DNA of 51,461 nt from an uncultured Collinsella sp. (lineage in GTDB: Bacteria > Actinomycetota > Coriobacteriia > Coriobacteriales > Coriobacteriaceae). This document shows, piece by piece, positions 27,231 through 36,011 of the stretch (its first letter is position 1; each line of letters begins with the position of its first letter). Made by a program: the position numbers and the translations under genes. Below the pieces are notes generated by a model. The model was not told the origin of the DNA. It saw only the letters and a list, made by a program, of their open reading frames with translations, and did not search any database. The stretch spans positions 1 to 51,461 of the forward strand of contig URWW01000011.1 of NCBI GenBank assembly GCA_900551665.1, written 5' to 3'.

Positions 27231-29804
27231 ATGCCGCATTCCCACAGCACCGAGCGCGCCGGGATCTCCCGCCGCGGGTTCGTGACCCTTTCGATAGCCG
27301 GCGCGGGCGTGACCGCAGCCGCCATGCACGCGCCCGAGGCCGTCTATGCCGACGAGCCCGCCCTGGCGCCCGTGGTCACGGAGTACCCGAACCAGATCAA
27401 GATCGCCCACCTCTCCGACACGCATTTCTTCTCCAGGCGCCTGTACTCGGACTGCCCGGACTTCACGATCGCCGAGCACTCCGATCGCAAGATGTTCCGC
27501 GAGTCCGGCGACATCATCAAGAAGGCCATGTCCGAGATCGTGGCCTACCGGCCCGACCTGGTGATCCTTTCCGGCGACCTTACCAAGGACGGTGAGCTCG
27601 CCTGCCATCAGGACATCCACGCGATGCTCTCCGATGCCAAAAAGCAGCTCAGGGCCACGGGCAAGGACACTCAATTCGCCGTCATCAACGGAAACCACGA
27701 CATCAACAACGACCTGAACGGTCGCGACTTCTCCAGCGGCCAGGCCCTGCACACCGATCTGGTCGATCCGCTCGCTTTCAAGGATCTCTACGCCGACTGC
27801 GGCTATGACGACGCCATCGCCATGTTCGACCAGGGCGGCTCCAAGGGCGGCAGCCTCTCCTACGTGCTCCGCCCCGTCAAGGGCGTGACCCTCATCGCCG
27901 TCGACTCCTGCAAGTACTCCACCGACCAGAACGGCCTGGATGTGGACGAGCACGTCACGTCCGGCGTGGTGGGCGAGAAGCTCCTGCAGTGGATCGAGAG
28001 CCAGGCCAAGCAGGCCCGCGCCGCCGGTGACATCGTGTTCGTGACCCAGCACCACGGCGTGGTCCCGCACTTCTCCATGGAGCCGACGCTCATGGGCGAG
28101 TATCTGGTCGACAATTACGAGGAGTGCCAGCGCCGCTACGCCGATGCCGGCGTCTCTGCGGTGTTCACTGGCCATATGCACGCCAACGACATCGCCAGCA
28201 TCACCACCGAGGCGGGCAACACCCTCTTCGACATCGAGACCTGTGCCACCGTGACCTATCCGAGCGATATCCGCTTTGCGACGCTCGGTTGGGAGCGCCA
28301 GAAGGGCACGGCCAACGTGCATGCCACGCTCGCGCTCGAGAGCCACCCGCTTGGTTCCGTCGATTACACCGACTTCGACAACGGCTCCGTGACCCGCATT
28401 CCCAATATCGAGGAGTACGGTCATGAGCGCCTGCTCACGGTCGACGTGGTCAAGACCATGATCGCCGACGCCCTGGTGTCGCCCATGCTCGACCAGGCCG
28501 CGGCCAATGGCGGTGTGAAGCCCCTGCTGGCGAGCCTCGCCAACGGCCTCGGCATCGGTGACAGTACCGTCGTCGCGTTCGACGGCGCGCTGTTCAACGC
28601 GCTCTTCGGCATCTTGCCGCAGAGTGCCGACGAGGCGATCATCCTCGACATCAAGCTGATCACCGCGGGCATCTGGGCCAACCCCGAGAACCGGCGCATC
28701 ATGGTCCAGAAGATGGATCGAAGGTCGGGCGCGAAGGTCGTCGAGCTCACGCTCGATGCCGTCACCATGGCCTCCGTCCAAAATGCCCTCGTGAGCGAAC
28801 CGATGGTCGCGGCCGCAGGCTGGTCCTACTACATCAGCGCCGATTCGCTCGCCAGGTTCCTCGCCCCCGTCTACGCGGGTCTCGACTCCCTGCTGGTTTC
28901 CGGCGGCAAAGATCGGGTCCTCAACCTGCTGCGCACCCTGGTTGAGACCCTGGTTACCCAGAAGGTTGCCGACGGTGAGCATAACCTCTTCGACCTCATC
29001 AAGTTCGCCTACGGCGATCATCTGCACGGCGACGAGACCTGTCCCGCGTGGGTCGAGACCGCGACTGCCCAGATCAAGCTCACCGGCGACGACTCCCAGG
29101 GCGCCCCGGTGGCAGACGGTTCGCTCACGAGCCTCCTGCGCGCCACCGTCAACGATACGGTGGTCCTCGACATGGTCAACGCGCTGCTTGTTGAGATCAA
29201 GATCGATATCATGAGCCTTCTTGTGGAGGAAAAGGGCAATATCCTGATCGGCGGCGTGCTTGGCGGCATCAAGGACCTCGGCACGATCTTTGGCCTGGTC
29301 GGTGGCAAGACCCCGGGCAACATGATCCCCAACATTCCGGCACTGGCCGACCTTGCCCACGGCGCGCTGCATTCCCTCACGCACGACGAGAACCAGCACG
29401 GCGACCGCGTGAATACGCTGGCGACCGGCCTGGTCGATCCCGACTGGAAGCCCGGTGGCGGCTCCGGCAACGGCAGCGGCGGTTCCACTGGTGGCAGCGG
29501 CAACGGCAATGGCACCGGCTCCGGCAACGGCAATGGCGGATCCGCTGGTGGTGGCAGTGGCTCTGGCAACGGTGGCTCGAACGATAATGGCTTCGGCACA
29601 GGCAACGGATCAACCAGCGGTAACGGTGGTTCTGCCGGTGCGATCACCGGCTCCAGCAAGCCCTCCTCGGGCAAGCTCCCCCAGACCGGTGACACCAATA
29701 CCTTCGCCGCGGCTGCCCTGATGGGCCTCGGCGCCCTCGCCGCCGCCATCCACACTGGTTCTTGCAATGAGGCGCTCGATACCCAGGACACCGAGGAGCT
29801 CTAG
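27231..29804 (+). CDS. Tat-exported, cell-wall-anchored calcineurin-like metallophosphoesterase
   Basis: The 857-residue protein starts with a twin-arginine signal (ISRRGFVTLSIAGAG) cut near AVYADEP. The catalytic domain has all metallophosphoesterase motifs: LSDTHFF, LSGDLTKDG, INGNHDINND, TQHHGV and GHMHAND. A long helical region of unknown role follows, then about 65 residues of Gly/Ser/Asn repeats, LPQTG and a hydrophobic stretch. The tail after it is acidic (ending DTQDTEEL) rather than the usual basic stop-transfer tail, so covalent anchoring is uncertain. ATG 27231 has GGAG 4 nt upstream; ATG 27207 is also possible. Substrates are unknown; extracellular nucleotides or phosphodiesters are usual. 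Export of a folded metal enzyme by Tat fits the family. Confidence 0.88.
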   Translation: MPHSHSTERAGISRRGFVTLSIAGAGVTAAAMHAPEAVYADEPALAPVVTEYPNQIKIAHLSDTHFFSRRLYSDCPDFTIAEHSDRKMFRESGDIIKKAMSEIVAYRPDLVILSGDLTKDGELACHQDIHAMLSDAKKQLRATGKDTQFAVINGNHDINNDLNGRDFSSGQALHTDLVDPLAFKDLYADCGYDDAIAMFDQGGSKGGSLSYVLRPVKGVTLIAVDSCKYSTDQNGLDVDEHVTSGVVGEKLLQWIESQAKQARAAGDIVFVTQHHGVVPHFSMEPTLMGEYLVDNYEECQRRYADAGVSAVFTGHMHANDIASITTEAGNTLFDIETCATVTYPSDIRFATLGWERQKGTANVHATLALESHPLGSVDYTDFDNGSVTRIPNIEEYGHERLLTVDVVKTMIADALVSPMLDQAAANGGVKPLLASLANGLGIGDSTVVAFDGALFNALFGILPQSADEAIILDIKLITAGIWANPENRRIMVQKMDRRSGAKVVELTLDAVTMASVQNALVSEPMVAAAGWSYYISADSLARFLAPVYAGLDSLLVSGGKDRVLNLLRTLVETLVTQKVADGEHNLFDLIKFAYGDHLHGDETCPAWVETATAQIKLTGDDSQGAPVADGSLTSLLRATVNDTVVLDMVNALLVEIKIDIMSLLVEEKGNILIGGVLGGIKDLGTIFGLVGGKTPGNMIPNIPALADLAHGALHSLTHDENQHGDRVNTLATGLVDPDWKPGGGSGNGSGGSTGGSGNGNGTGSGNGNGGSAGGGSGSGNGGSNDNGFGTGNGSTSGNGGSAGAITGSSKPSSGKLPQTGDTNTFAAAALMGLGALAAAIHTGSCNEALDTQDTEEL

Positions 29805-29888
29805 GCAAAGCGCGCTCAGGTGCAAGCTCCGTCATCCATATCGGTTTTCGCGGCAAGGGGGTTTATCTCGAATGCCGAGGATTTTGGC

Positions 29889-30070
29889 CCGGTGAGCTGC
29901 GAGATGTTCTCCGCGCTTGGCTTACCCCAGGACGCCGAGGGCCTTGTGCCCGGCGAGCCAGGGGGGTGTACTCCGTGCTTGGTCTACCCCAGGGTGCTGA
30001 AGGCCCTGTGCTCGGCGAGTTGCGAGATGTGCTCCGCAATCGGCTTACCCCGGACACCGAGGAACCTGGG
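29889..30070. repeat. Three imperfect tandem repeats of about 60 bp
   Basis: The units are 29889-29948, 29949-30010 and 30011-30070. They share the order [CT]CGG[CT]GAG, GAGATGTNCTCCGC or its variant, GG[CT][TC]TACCCC and a G/C-rich end. A short further fragment starts at 30071. Confidence 0.65.
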
Positions 30071-30083
30071 CCAGTGCTGAGTT

Positions 30084-30241
30084 TATGCGCGATTGGAGGC
30101 TGTGCACGATTTATCTGCCGCTGTAGGAGCTTGTGAACGATTCGTTCACAAGCTCCATTATGTCGACGTCTCTACCTGCGGAAATGACGGACCGCTAACA
30201 CCCCAAATTTCGAAATCGTGCATAAGCTCCAATCGCGCATA
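30084..30241. repeat. Palindromic repeat element, copy 1, bounded by 29-bp inverted repeats
   Basis: The outer arms 30084-30112 and 30213-30241 are inverted repeats with about three mismatches. Inside, 30126-30139 and 30143-30156 form a perfect 14-bp stem with a 3-nt loop. The part from about 30095 to 30187, including the stem and the downstream CTACCTGCGGAAAT, recurs at 39393-39486. Confidence 0.75.
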
Positions 30242-30431
30242 GCCTCCAACCGCGCGCGGCCCCTCATCCACGGGTCCACCGCGCACGGCCTCCAGCCTTG
30301 CACGCCTATCATCCACGGGGCTGACGCGCATAACTTCCGTCCGCATGTGCCCATCGTTCACAACCTCCAGCCACGTGCAACCTCCAACTCTACGTTGCCT
30401 GCCTTCTGCGGGGCCGCCGTGCATGGCCTCT
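30218..30431. repeat. Array of degenerate 13-mers (GYGCAYARCCTCC)
   Basis: Copies lie at 30218, 30235, 30281, 30326, 30356, 30375 (shortened) and 30419. The phrase ATCCACGGG also occurs twice between them. Spacing is irregular, so this is not a CRISPR array. Confidence 0.5.
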
Positions 30432-30655
30432 GAATCGACAGGGCTTGCAGGGAGGGTGGGCTGTCTTTTGTTCATCGCGCGGGCGGGCGGAGGGTTTGGG
30501 CACGGCGGTTTTCCACGGGCCTTACCTGGAATTGACCCGAAACTGGTCTCCGCCTGCCCACGCTGGACAGATTGAGAACAGCTGCAAGCACAGGTCGCGC
30601 GGCACTTTTCAAAATTGTCTCCAACGATGCGAGGCTCCTGATCGAAGATGCAGAC

Positions 30656-31678
30656 ATGAGCCTCGTGTTGTCACATAGAACTGCTTGGGCGCTACATCAG
30701 ACGCCCCTGAATCCGCGTGATGTACGTGGCTCGCTGCCTGCTGAGTTCCAGACATTGGCACCGGGGCCAGTCGATATGTACCTGGTTGAGCGGGCGCGAA
30801 GGCTTCTCGTCGCGCGCGGTATCCCGTGCGAGCATCTGGACAGGATGGATGTCTCGGTTTTTCGTGCGTGTGATCGAAGGTCCGGTCATGGCGTCTCAGC
30901 GCATGTTTGGTCGCATCCGATACCGCCCGGCGGGTTGCTCCGGCTTGATAAGGGGATCTTTGTCGTTTCACCGTTGCTGTGCTTGCAGCAGTTGGCAGGG
31001 TTGATTCCCAGGCGCGAGCTCGCCGAATGCCTGATGGAGGCGTGTGGGCGCTACGCGGTGCCGCCGAATGGTGACGCCATGGTTTCGCGTGAGCCGCTCG
31101 TCTGCGTCGACGATGTGCGCCGGCTTTGCGCGGGGGCCGTGGGTCAGCGGGGTGTGAACAATCTGCGGCGGACGCTCAGATTTGTGCGAGATGGGGCGCG
31201 TTCCCCGATGGAGACGGCGTTTTTTCTGATGCTCCTGTTTCCCAGGAGGTTTGGAGGTGAGGGGATTGAGAGTCTTGAGATGGCCTATCGCATCGAGGTG
31301 GAGGGGGAGGCGCGCCTGCTGACAAGGCGTTCGTACTTCGAATGCGACGCGTATCTTCCGCAAGCGAAGGTTGATTTGGAATACAACGGAATTCTGCATG
31401 AGGAGGAGGGTCAAATCGCAGTTGATGTCGAGAGGGCGAACGCTCTGGAGGCGATGGGGTATCGAATGATGACGATCACTCGTCAGTCATTTTTTGATGG
31501 GAGGGCCTTTGGAAGACTGATGAGGGCTATCGAGCGCAGGTCGGGGTATCGGCAGGTACGCGTGGACCCGGACTTCTTGAAGCGGCAGGAGGAGCTGCGG
31601 CGGTTCGTGCTCAGGAGGTATTTGGCCGAAAGCGGAGCCACGGACGACGAGGCTTGCGCGCTCGGGGAGATGGCTTGA
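30656..31678 (+). CDS. AbiEi-like/DUF559-type protein with PD-(D/E)XK-like C-terminus
   Basis: The 340-residue protein begins MSLVLSHRTAWALH, a start typical of actinobacterial AbiEi-like proteins. A winged-helix-like middle follows, then the segment SPMETAFFLMLLFPRRFGG and a C-terminal domain whose CDAYLPQAKVDLEYNG resembles the Asp and Glu of Vsr/DUF559-like nucleases, with later MMTITRQ on the core strand. The usual last acidic residue after Glu-Tyr is Asn, so catalytic competence is unclear. No good ribosome site precedes ATG 30656; the choice rests on the conserved N-terminus. It converges on nrdB with 9 nt between stops. The role is unknown; kin occur in defence or toxin-antitoxin loci, but no partner gene is adjacent. 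Confidence 0.65.
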   Translation: MSLVLSHRTAWALHQTPLNPRDVRGSLPAEFQTLAPGPVDMYLVERARRLLVARGIPCEHLDRMDVSVFRACDRRSGHGVSAHVWSHPIPPGGLLRLDKGIFVVSPLLCLQQLAGLIPRRELAECLMEACGRYAVPPNGDAMVSREPLVCVDDVRRLCAGAVGQRGVNNLRRTLRFVRDGARSPMETAFFLMLLFPRRFGGEGIESLEMAYRIEVEGEARLLTRRSYFECDAYLPQAKVDLEYNGILHEEEGQIAVDVERANALEAMGYRMMTITRQSFFDGRAFGRLMRAIERRSGYRQVRVDPDFLKRQEELRRFVLRRYLAESGATDDEACALGEMA

Positions 31679-31687
31679 GTTCCGCTC

Positions 31688-32746
31688 TTACAGGTCGTCC
31701 ACCAGGGCGGTGCTTTTGGCATAGGCGGTGCTCTTCGCTTCGAAGAAGTCGGTCTTCACCATGTTGGCGTTCGAGTACTGGCTCACCCACGCCATGTCTG
31801 CGGGTTCAGTGCGATACCCCTCGTAGAGCTGGCCGAACCCCAAAGAGCTCCAACGAAGATTGCCCAGGTACTTGATATAACCTTCAACCATGTCGCCCGT
31901 GAGGCCGGGGATCGAATCTCCCAGCACGTACCTGCCCCAGGCGATTTCCTGGCGCACGCCCTCCTCGAGCATCTCGCGCAGCATCATCACATTCTCGCTG
32001 GAAAACAGCTGCGGCTCTTCTTTCTGCAGCTCCAGGATGATGCTGCGGAACAGCCACAGGTGCGTATTCTCGTCACGGTTGATGTAGCGGATCTCCTGCG
32101 CGCTGCCGGGCATCTTGCCCATGCGCGCGAGGTTGTAGAAGAACATGAAGCCGGAGTAGAAGTACACGCCCTCCAGGATGTAGTTCGCCATGAGGACGCG
32201 CAGGAACGTGCGGGCATCGCGGTGCTCTTGAAACTCGTTGTACAAATCGCCGATGAACGTGTTGCGCGCGAGCAGATGCTCGTCGGTCTTCCACTGGTAG
32301 AGGATCTCGTTGCGCTTGGCCGGGTCGCAGATGGTGTCGAGCATGTAGGAGTAACTCTGCGAGTGCACGCTTTCCTGGAACGCTTGGATGGACAGGCAGA
32401 GGTTCACCTCGTTGGCGGTGATGTACTCGGCGATGTTGGGTAGGTTGGCCGACTGCAGAGAGTCGAGGAATACCAGGAAGGAGAGGATCTTGTCGTACGC
32501 GGCGCGCTCGGCTTCGCTCAGGCGCGGGTAGTCCTTGACGTCTTGGGTGAGGTTGATTTCCTCGGGGATCCAGAAGTTGTTCATGGCCTGACGGTACCAG
32601 TTGGACACCCAGGGATACTTCATGTTGTTGAAGTCGTTGAGGTTCGTGGTGTTGCCGCCGATCATGCGGCGGTCGCGCACATCGAGGTCGCCGTTGGGGT
32701 TGAAGAGGGACTTTTTGACGAGGGGTTGGGTGTCGGTGAGGGTCAT
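31688..32746 (-). CDS. nrdB: Class Ia ribonucleotide reductase, beta subunit
   Basis: The 352-residue radical-generating subunit supplies the tyrosyl radical to NrdA for deoxyribonucleotide synthesis. The diiron ligands are all visible: Asp in FLDSLQS, Glu and His in QESVHSQSY, Glu in YILEGVYF, and Glu and His in RDENTHLW. The radical tyrosine follows as ESVHSQSY (equivalent to E. coli Tyr122). The C-terminal tail, which docks on NrdA, ends STALVDDL. ATG at 32746 has AAAGGG upstream. It is divergent from nrdA, with 172 nt between the starts, rather than in an operon with it. A minus-strand TATACT (32803-32808) is a plausible -10. Confidence 0.95.
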   Translation of the reverse strand: MTLTDTQPLVKKSLFNPNGDLDVRDRRMIGGNTTNLNDFNNMKYPWVSNWYRQAMNNFWIPEEINLTQDVKDYPRLSEAERAAYDKILSFLVFLDSLQSANLPNIAEYITANEVNLCLSIQAFQESVHSQSYSYMLDTICDPAKRNEILYQWKTDEHLLARNTFIGDLYNEFQEHRDARTFLRVLMANYILEGVYFYSGFMFFYNLARMGKMPGSAQEIRYINRDENTHLWLFRSIILELQKEEPQLFSSENVMMLREMLEEGVRQEIAWGRYVLGDSIPGLTGDMVEGYIKYLGNLRWSSLGFGQLYEGYRTEPADMAWVSQYSNANMVKTDFFEAKSTAYAKSTALVDDL

Positions 32747-32918
32747 GGTATCGCCCTTTCAGGACGGGATGGATCGGTCTACAGGCGTGTCTTTGAGCTT
32801 TTAGTATACGATACAAAACAAGAAACAGTTAGGCTATGCTAACCATCAACATATCGGCATCGAAGCCGAGAGAAACACCAGATATTGCGTTTGCGCACAC
32901 AGATAGCAGGGAGAGGCA
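32747..32918. promoter_or_regulatory. Divergent nrdB/nrdA promoter region
   Basis: The AT-rich spacer contains TATACT on the minus strand (32803-32808), inside GTATACGATAC, and GTTAG/CTAAC inverted repeats at 32828-32843. I do not see a clear pair of NrdR boxes. Regulation of both genes from this spacer is expected. Confidence 0.4.
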
Positions 32919-35660
32919 ATGACGGAGACCGGCACCCCGGATGTGGGGTTCATAAAGAAGCGGGACGGCCGCAGCGAGCGCTTCGACGGGGTGAAGATCG
33001 TCGAGGCGATGAGGCGTGCCTTTGAAGACGTGGCTGACGAGCAGACCGCTGCGCGGGGCCTGATTGCAGGGCATGGGGCATCTGCGCCGGCGGTGTCTAT
33101 CGACGAGCTGGAGGCACTTCTCGCCAGCATTGAACAGGCCATGGCTCGTGATGCCGTCGATTGCGTCGAGGGGGTTCAAGACCTGGTTGAGCGCGCGCTC
33201 ATGGAGCGCGGCCATTTCGAGGTGGCGAAAAGTTACATCCTCTACCGCCATGAGCGGGCCGAAAAGCGCGCGGTTCGTGTCGAGCTCGCGCGTGCCGTTG
33301 CCGGTTTAGGCGGGGGAATCGCATACGAAGATGGCCTCGTGCCGGCCGGCGCCCCATCCGCCGCGGATGACGACGCTGCTGCCGCGCCGAAGGACCACCT
33401 TGCCGAGAACCTCGACCGCACCCTCGCCCGTATCCAGCGCGACTTTGACGATCCTGCCTACGACCTGGCCATGCTCTCTGCTCGATTCCGCGCCCTCACG
33501 GGTGCCGGCCAGGATGCCGATGCGCGCCTCGGCGCGCTCATCCGCGCGGCCGTTGAACTCACCAGTCAGGAGGCCCCACGTTGGGAGATGATCGCCGCGC
33601 GCCTTCTGGACCTTTCGTTTATGCGCCGTCTTACCGCCACGCGTCGCGAGCTGGGCATCGCATCGTTCGGGGAGCTGGTGCGCCACCTCACCGAGCGCGG
33701 TCTGTACGGCGATTACATCCTTGCCTCCTATTCCGTCTCGGAACTTGAAGAGGCGGCGGCCTTCATGGTGCCCGAGCGCGATGAGCTGTTCGCATATTCA
33801 GGCCTCGACCTGCTTATCAACCGTTACGTAATCCGCGCGCACGACCATACGCCCCTGGAGAGCCCACAGGAGATGTTCCTCGGTATCGCGTTGCATCTCG
33901 CCATGAACGAGGAGCCGACGCAGCGCCTTGCGTGGGTCAAGCGGTTCTACGATATGCTCAGCAAGCTTGAGGTGACCATGGCCACGCCCACGCTGAGCAA
34001 TGCCCGTAAGCCCGATCATCAGCTCTCGAGCTGTTTTATCGACACGGTGCCGGACAGCCTCGTGGGTATCTATCGCAGCATCGACAATTTTGCCCAGGTG
34101 AGCAAATACGGCGGCGGCATGGGCATGTACCTGGGCAAGGTGCGCGCAACCGGCGGGTCCATCCGCGGCTTCGAGGGCGTTGCGGGCGGCGTGATCCGCT
34201 GGATCCGCGTGATCAACGACACCGCCGTGGCGGTCGATCAGCTGGGTATGCGCCAGGGCGCCGTGGCGGTGTATCTGGATGCCTGGCACCGTGATCTGCC
34301 CGAGTTTCTGAATTTGCGAACGAACAACGGCGACGACCGCATGAAGGCGCACGATGTCTTTCCAGCCGTGTGCTATCCGGACTTGTTTTGGCGCATGGCC
34401 GAGGAGAGCCTCGACCAGGACTGGCACCTCATGTGCCCGCACGACATCCTGCAGGTCAAGGGTTATGCGCTCGAAGATTTCTATGGCGATGAGTGGGAGC
34501 GCCGCTACCGCGATTGCGTGGCCGACCCTCGCATCTCCAAGCGCCGCATTCTTATCAAGGACCTGGTGCGCCTCATTCTCAAGAGCGCCGTGGAGACCGG
34601 CACCCCGTTCGCATTTATGCGTGACGCCGTGAATCGCGCGAACCCCAATGGGCATGAGGGCGTGATCTACTGCTCGAACCTCTGTACCGAGATCGCGCAG
34701 AATACAGGCGCGATCGAGGAGGTGACGCGCGAGGTTGTGACCGAGGACGGTGATACGGTCGTGGTGACCACCACGCGTCCGGGCGATTTCGTGGTGTGCA
34801 ACCTCGCGAGCCTCTCGCTCGGCCGTCTTCCCGTCGAGGACGACGAAACCATGGGCCGCGTGATCGAGACCGCGGTGCGCGCGCTGGACAATGTCATCGA
34901 CCTGAATTTCTACGCGTTGCCCTATGCGCGCATCACCAACCATCGCTATCGCTCAATCGGCCTGGGCGTTTCGGGCTATCACCACATGCTCGCCCGTCGT
35001 GGGATCTCGTGGGAGAGCGAAGAGCATTTGGCCTTTGCCGACGAGGTGTTTGAACGCATCAACTACCACGCGATTCGCGCTAGCGAGTGCCTGGCGGAGG
35101 AGCGTGGGGCCTACGGGCTGTTCGAGGGTAGCGATTGGCAGACGGGTGCATATTTTGCCAAGCGCGGCTACTGCTCCTTGTCCGGTGGGGCTGCCGAGGT
35201 GCGCGAGGGCGCGATGGGTTCCGAGCGTTGGGGCGAGTTGGCCGAGGAGGTGGCGCGCAATGGCGTGCGCAACGCTTATCTTCTGGCGATTGCGCCCACG
35301 AGCTCGACTTCGATCCTTTCGGGAACCACGCCGGGCATCGACCCGATTATGCGCAAGTTCTTCTTGGAGGAGAAGAAAGGCTCGATGCTGCCGCGCGTGG
35401 CGCCGGAGCTTTCGCCGCGTACGTATTGGTACTACAAGCCGGCGCACTATATCGAGCAGGCATGGAGCGTGCGCGCCGCGGGTGTGCGCCAGCGCCATAT
35501 CGACCAAGCGCAGTCGATGAACCTCTACATCACGAATGACTACACGTTGCGTCAGGTGCTCAACCTCTACCTCGAGGCATGGCGTTGCGGTGTGAAGACG
35601 ATATATTACGTGCGCAGCAAATCCTTGGAAGTGGAGGAGTGCGAGTCCTGTTCGGCATAA
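32919..35660 (+). CDS. nrdA: Class Ia ribonucleotide reductase, alpha (catalytic) subunit
   Basis: The 913-residue subunit reduces ribonucleoside diphosphates. An N-terminal ATP-cone (GFIKKRDGRSERFDGVKI, residues 10-110) gives allosteric activity control. The active-site residues are present: the first redox cysteine in QLSSCFID, Asn-Leu-Cys-Thr-Glu in SNLCTEIAQ (radical cysteine, general base), and the second redox cysteine in FVVCNLASLS. The C-terminal tail EECESC holds the thioredoxin-reducible pair. Between the cone and the barrel, residues about 140-165 are an Ala/Asp-rich insertion. ATG 32919 has GGGAGAGG upstream. The gene ends at a GC-rich hairpin. Confidence 0.96.
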   Translation: MTETGTPDVGFIKKRDGRSERFDGVKIVEAMRRAFEDVADEQTAARGLIAGHGASAPAVSIDELEALLASIEQAMARDAVDCVEGVQDLVERALMERGHFEVAKSYILYRHERAEKRAVRVELARAVAGLGGGIAYEDGLVPAGAPSAADDDAAAAPKDHLAENLDRTLARIQRDFDDPAYDLAMLSARFRALTGAGQDADARLGALIRAAVELTSQEAPRWEMIAARLLDLSFMRRLTATRRELGIASFGELVRHLTERGLYGDYILASYSVSELEEAAAFMVPERDELFAYSGLDLLINRYVIRAHDHTPLESPQEMFLGIALHLAMNEEPTQRLAWVKRFYDMLSKLEVTMATPTLSNARKPDHQLSSCFIDTVPDSLVGIYRSIDNFAQVSKYGGGMGMYLGKVRATGGSIRGFEGVAGGVIRWIRVINDTAVAVDQLGMRQGAVAVYLDAWHRDLPEFLNLRTNNGDDRMKAHDVFPAVCYPDLFWRMAEESLDQDWHLMCPHDILQVKGYALEDFYGDEWERRYRDCVADPRISKRRILIKDLVRLILKSAVETGTPFAFMRDAVNRANPNGHEGVIYCSNLCTEIAQNTGAIEEVTREVVTEDGDTVVVTTTRPGDFVVCNLASLSLGRLPVEDDETMGRVIETAVRALDNVIDLNFYALPYARITNHRYRSIGLGVSGYHHMLARRGISWESEEHLAFADEVFERINYHAIRASECLAEERGAYGLFEGSDWQTGAYFAKRGYCSLSGGAAEVREGAMGSERWGELAEEVARNGVRNAYLLAIAPTSSTSILSGTTPGIDPIMRKFFLEEKKGSMLPRVAPELSPRTYWYYKPAHYIEQAWSVRAAGVRQRHIDQAQSMNLYITNDYTLRQVLNLYLEAWRCGVKTIYYVRSKSLEVEECESCSA

Positions 35661-35690
35661 AGCCTACACGTATCGCATGAGCGCGCTCGA

Positions 35691-35724
35691 CCCCCGCGGA
35701 CCCATATCCGGCCCCGCGGGGGTT
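35691..35724 (+). terminator. Possible nrdA terminator hairpin
   Basis: CCCCCGCGG (35691-35699) pairs with CCGCGGGGG (35714-35722), but only two T follow, so termination may be weak. The rest of the spacer to 36011 holds no gene; a TATACT at about 35935-35940 is a possible -10 for the next gene. Confidence 0.45.
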
Positions 35725-36011
35725 ACGCGTATCGATAGGGGGTTTATATGGAGCGGGCGGCAGCGTGCACGGCCCAGTCCGTACCGGGGTAGATATCAAG
35801 TGTGTGTTTGTCAAGTTTCCGTATGCGTGTCAATCGGAAATGGGTAACATGCGTCTATAAAAAGACGCCCGTACTAACTATGTGCGGTTTTCAATATACC
35901 TGTTTTGCAGGTGGGAAATTTGAATCCAACGGCTATACTGTGCGAGATTATCAAGCAAAACCGTAGCCAAGAGCTGTGCCGAGGTCATGAGCACGTCGAG
36001 AGGTGAGAGTT

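Larger units (their letters stand above)
29805..30655. other. Gene-free, repeat-rich interval
   Basis: About 850 bp separate the phosphoesterase gene from the next. I see no credible gene here: the open frames that exist read through repeats and lack ribosome sites. The interval holds three tandem 60-bp units (29889-30070), a palindromic element bounded by inverted repeats (30084-30241) and at least seven copies of a degenerate 13-mer (30218-30431). Confidence 0.7.

Noticed and set aside
27090..29399. Long open frame (769 codons) on the minus strand opposite the metallophosphoesterase gene
   Set aside because: The plus strand carries a Tat signal and all metallophosphoesterase motifs; the antisense product is low in complexity and lacks a ribosome site.
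29820..30080. 86-codon plus-strand frame after the phosphoesterase gene
   Set aside because: It runs through the tandem 60-bp repeats, has no ribosome site, and its codon use is unlike that of the neighbours.
30158..30475. 105-codon minus-strand frame with a repetitive product
   Set aside because: Its repetitiveness reflects the degenerate 13-mer array; no start signal or family resemblance.
32747..32918. NrdR boxes between nrdB and nrdA
   Set aside because: No pair of sites close to the NrdR consensus could be found by eye; only short palindromes are present.
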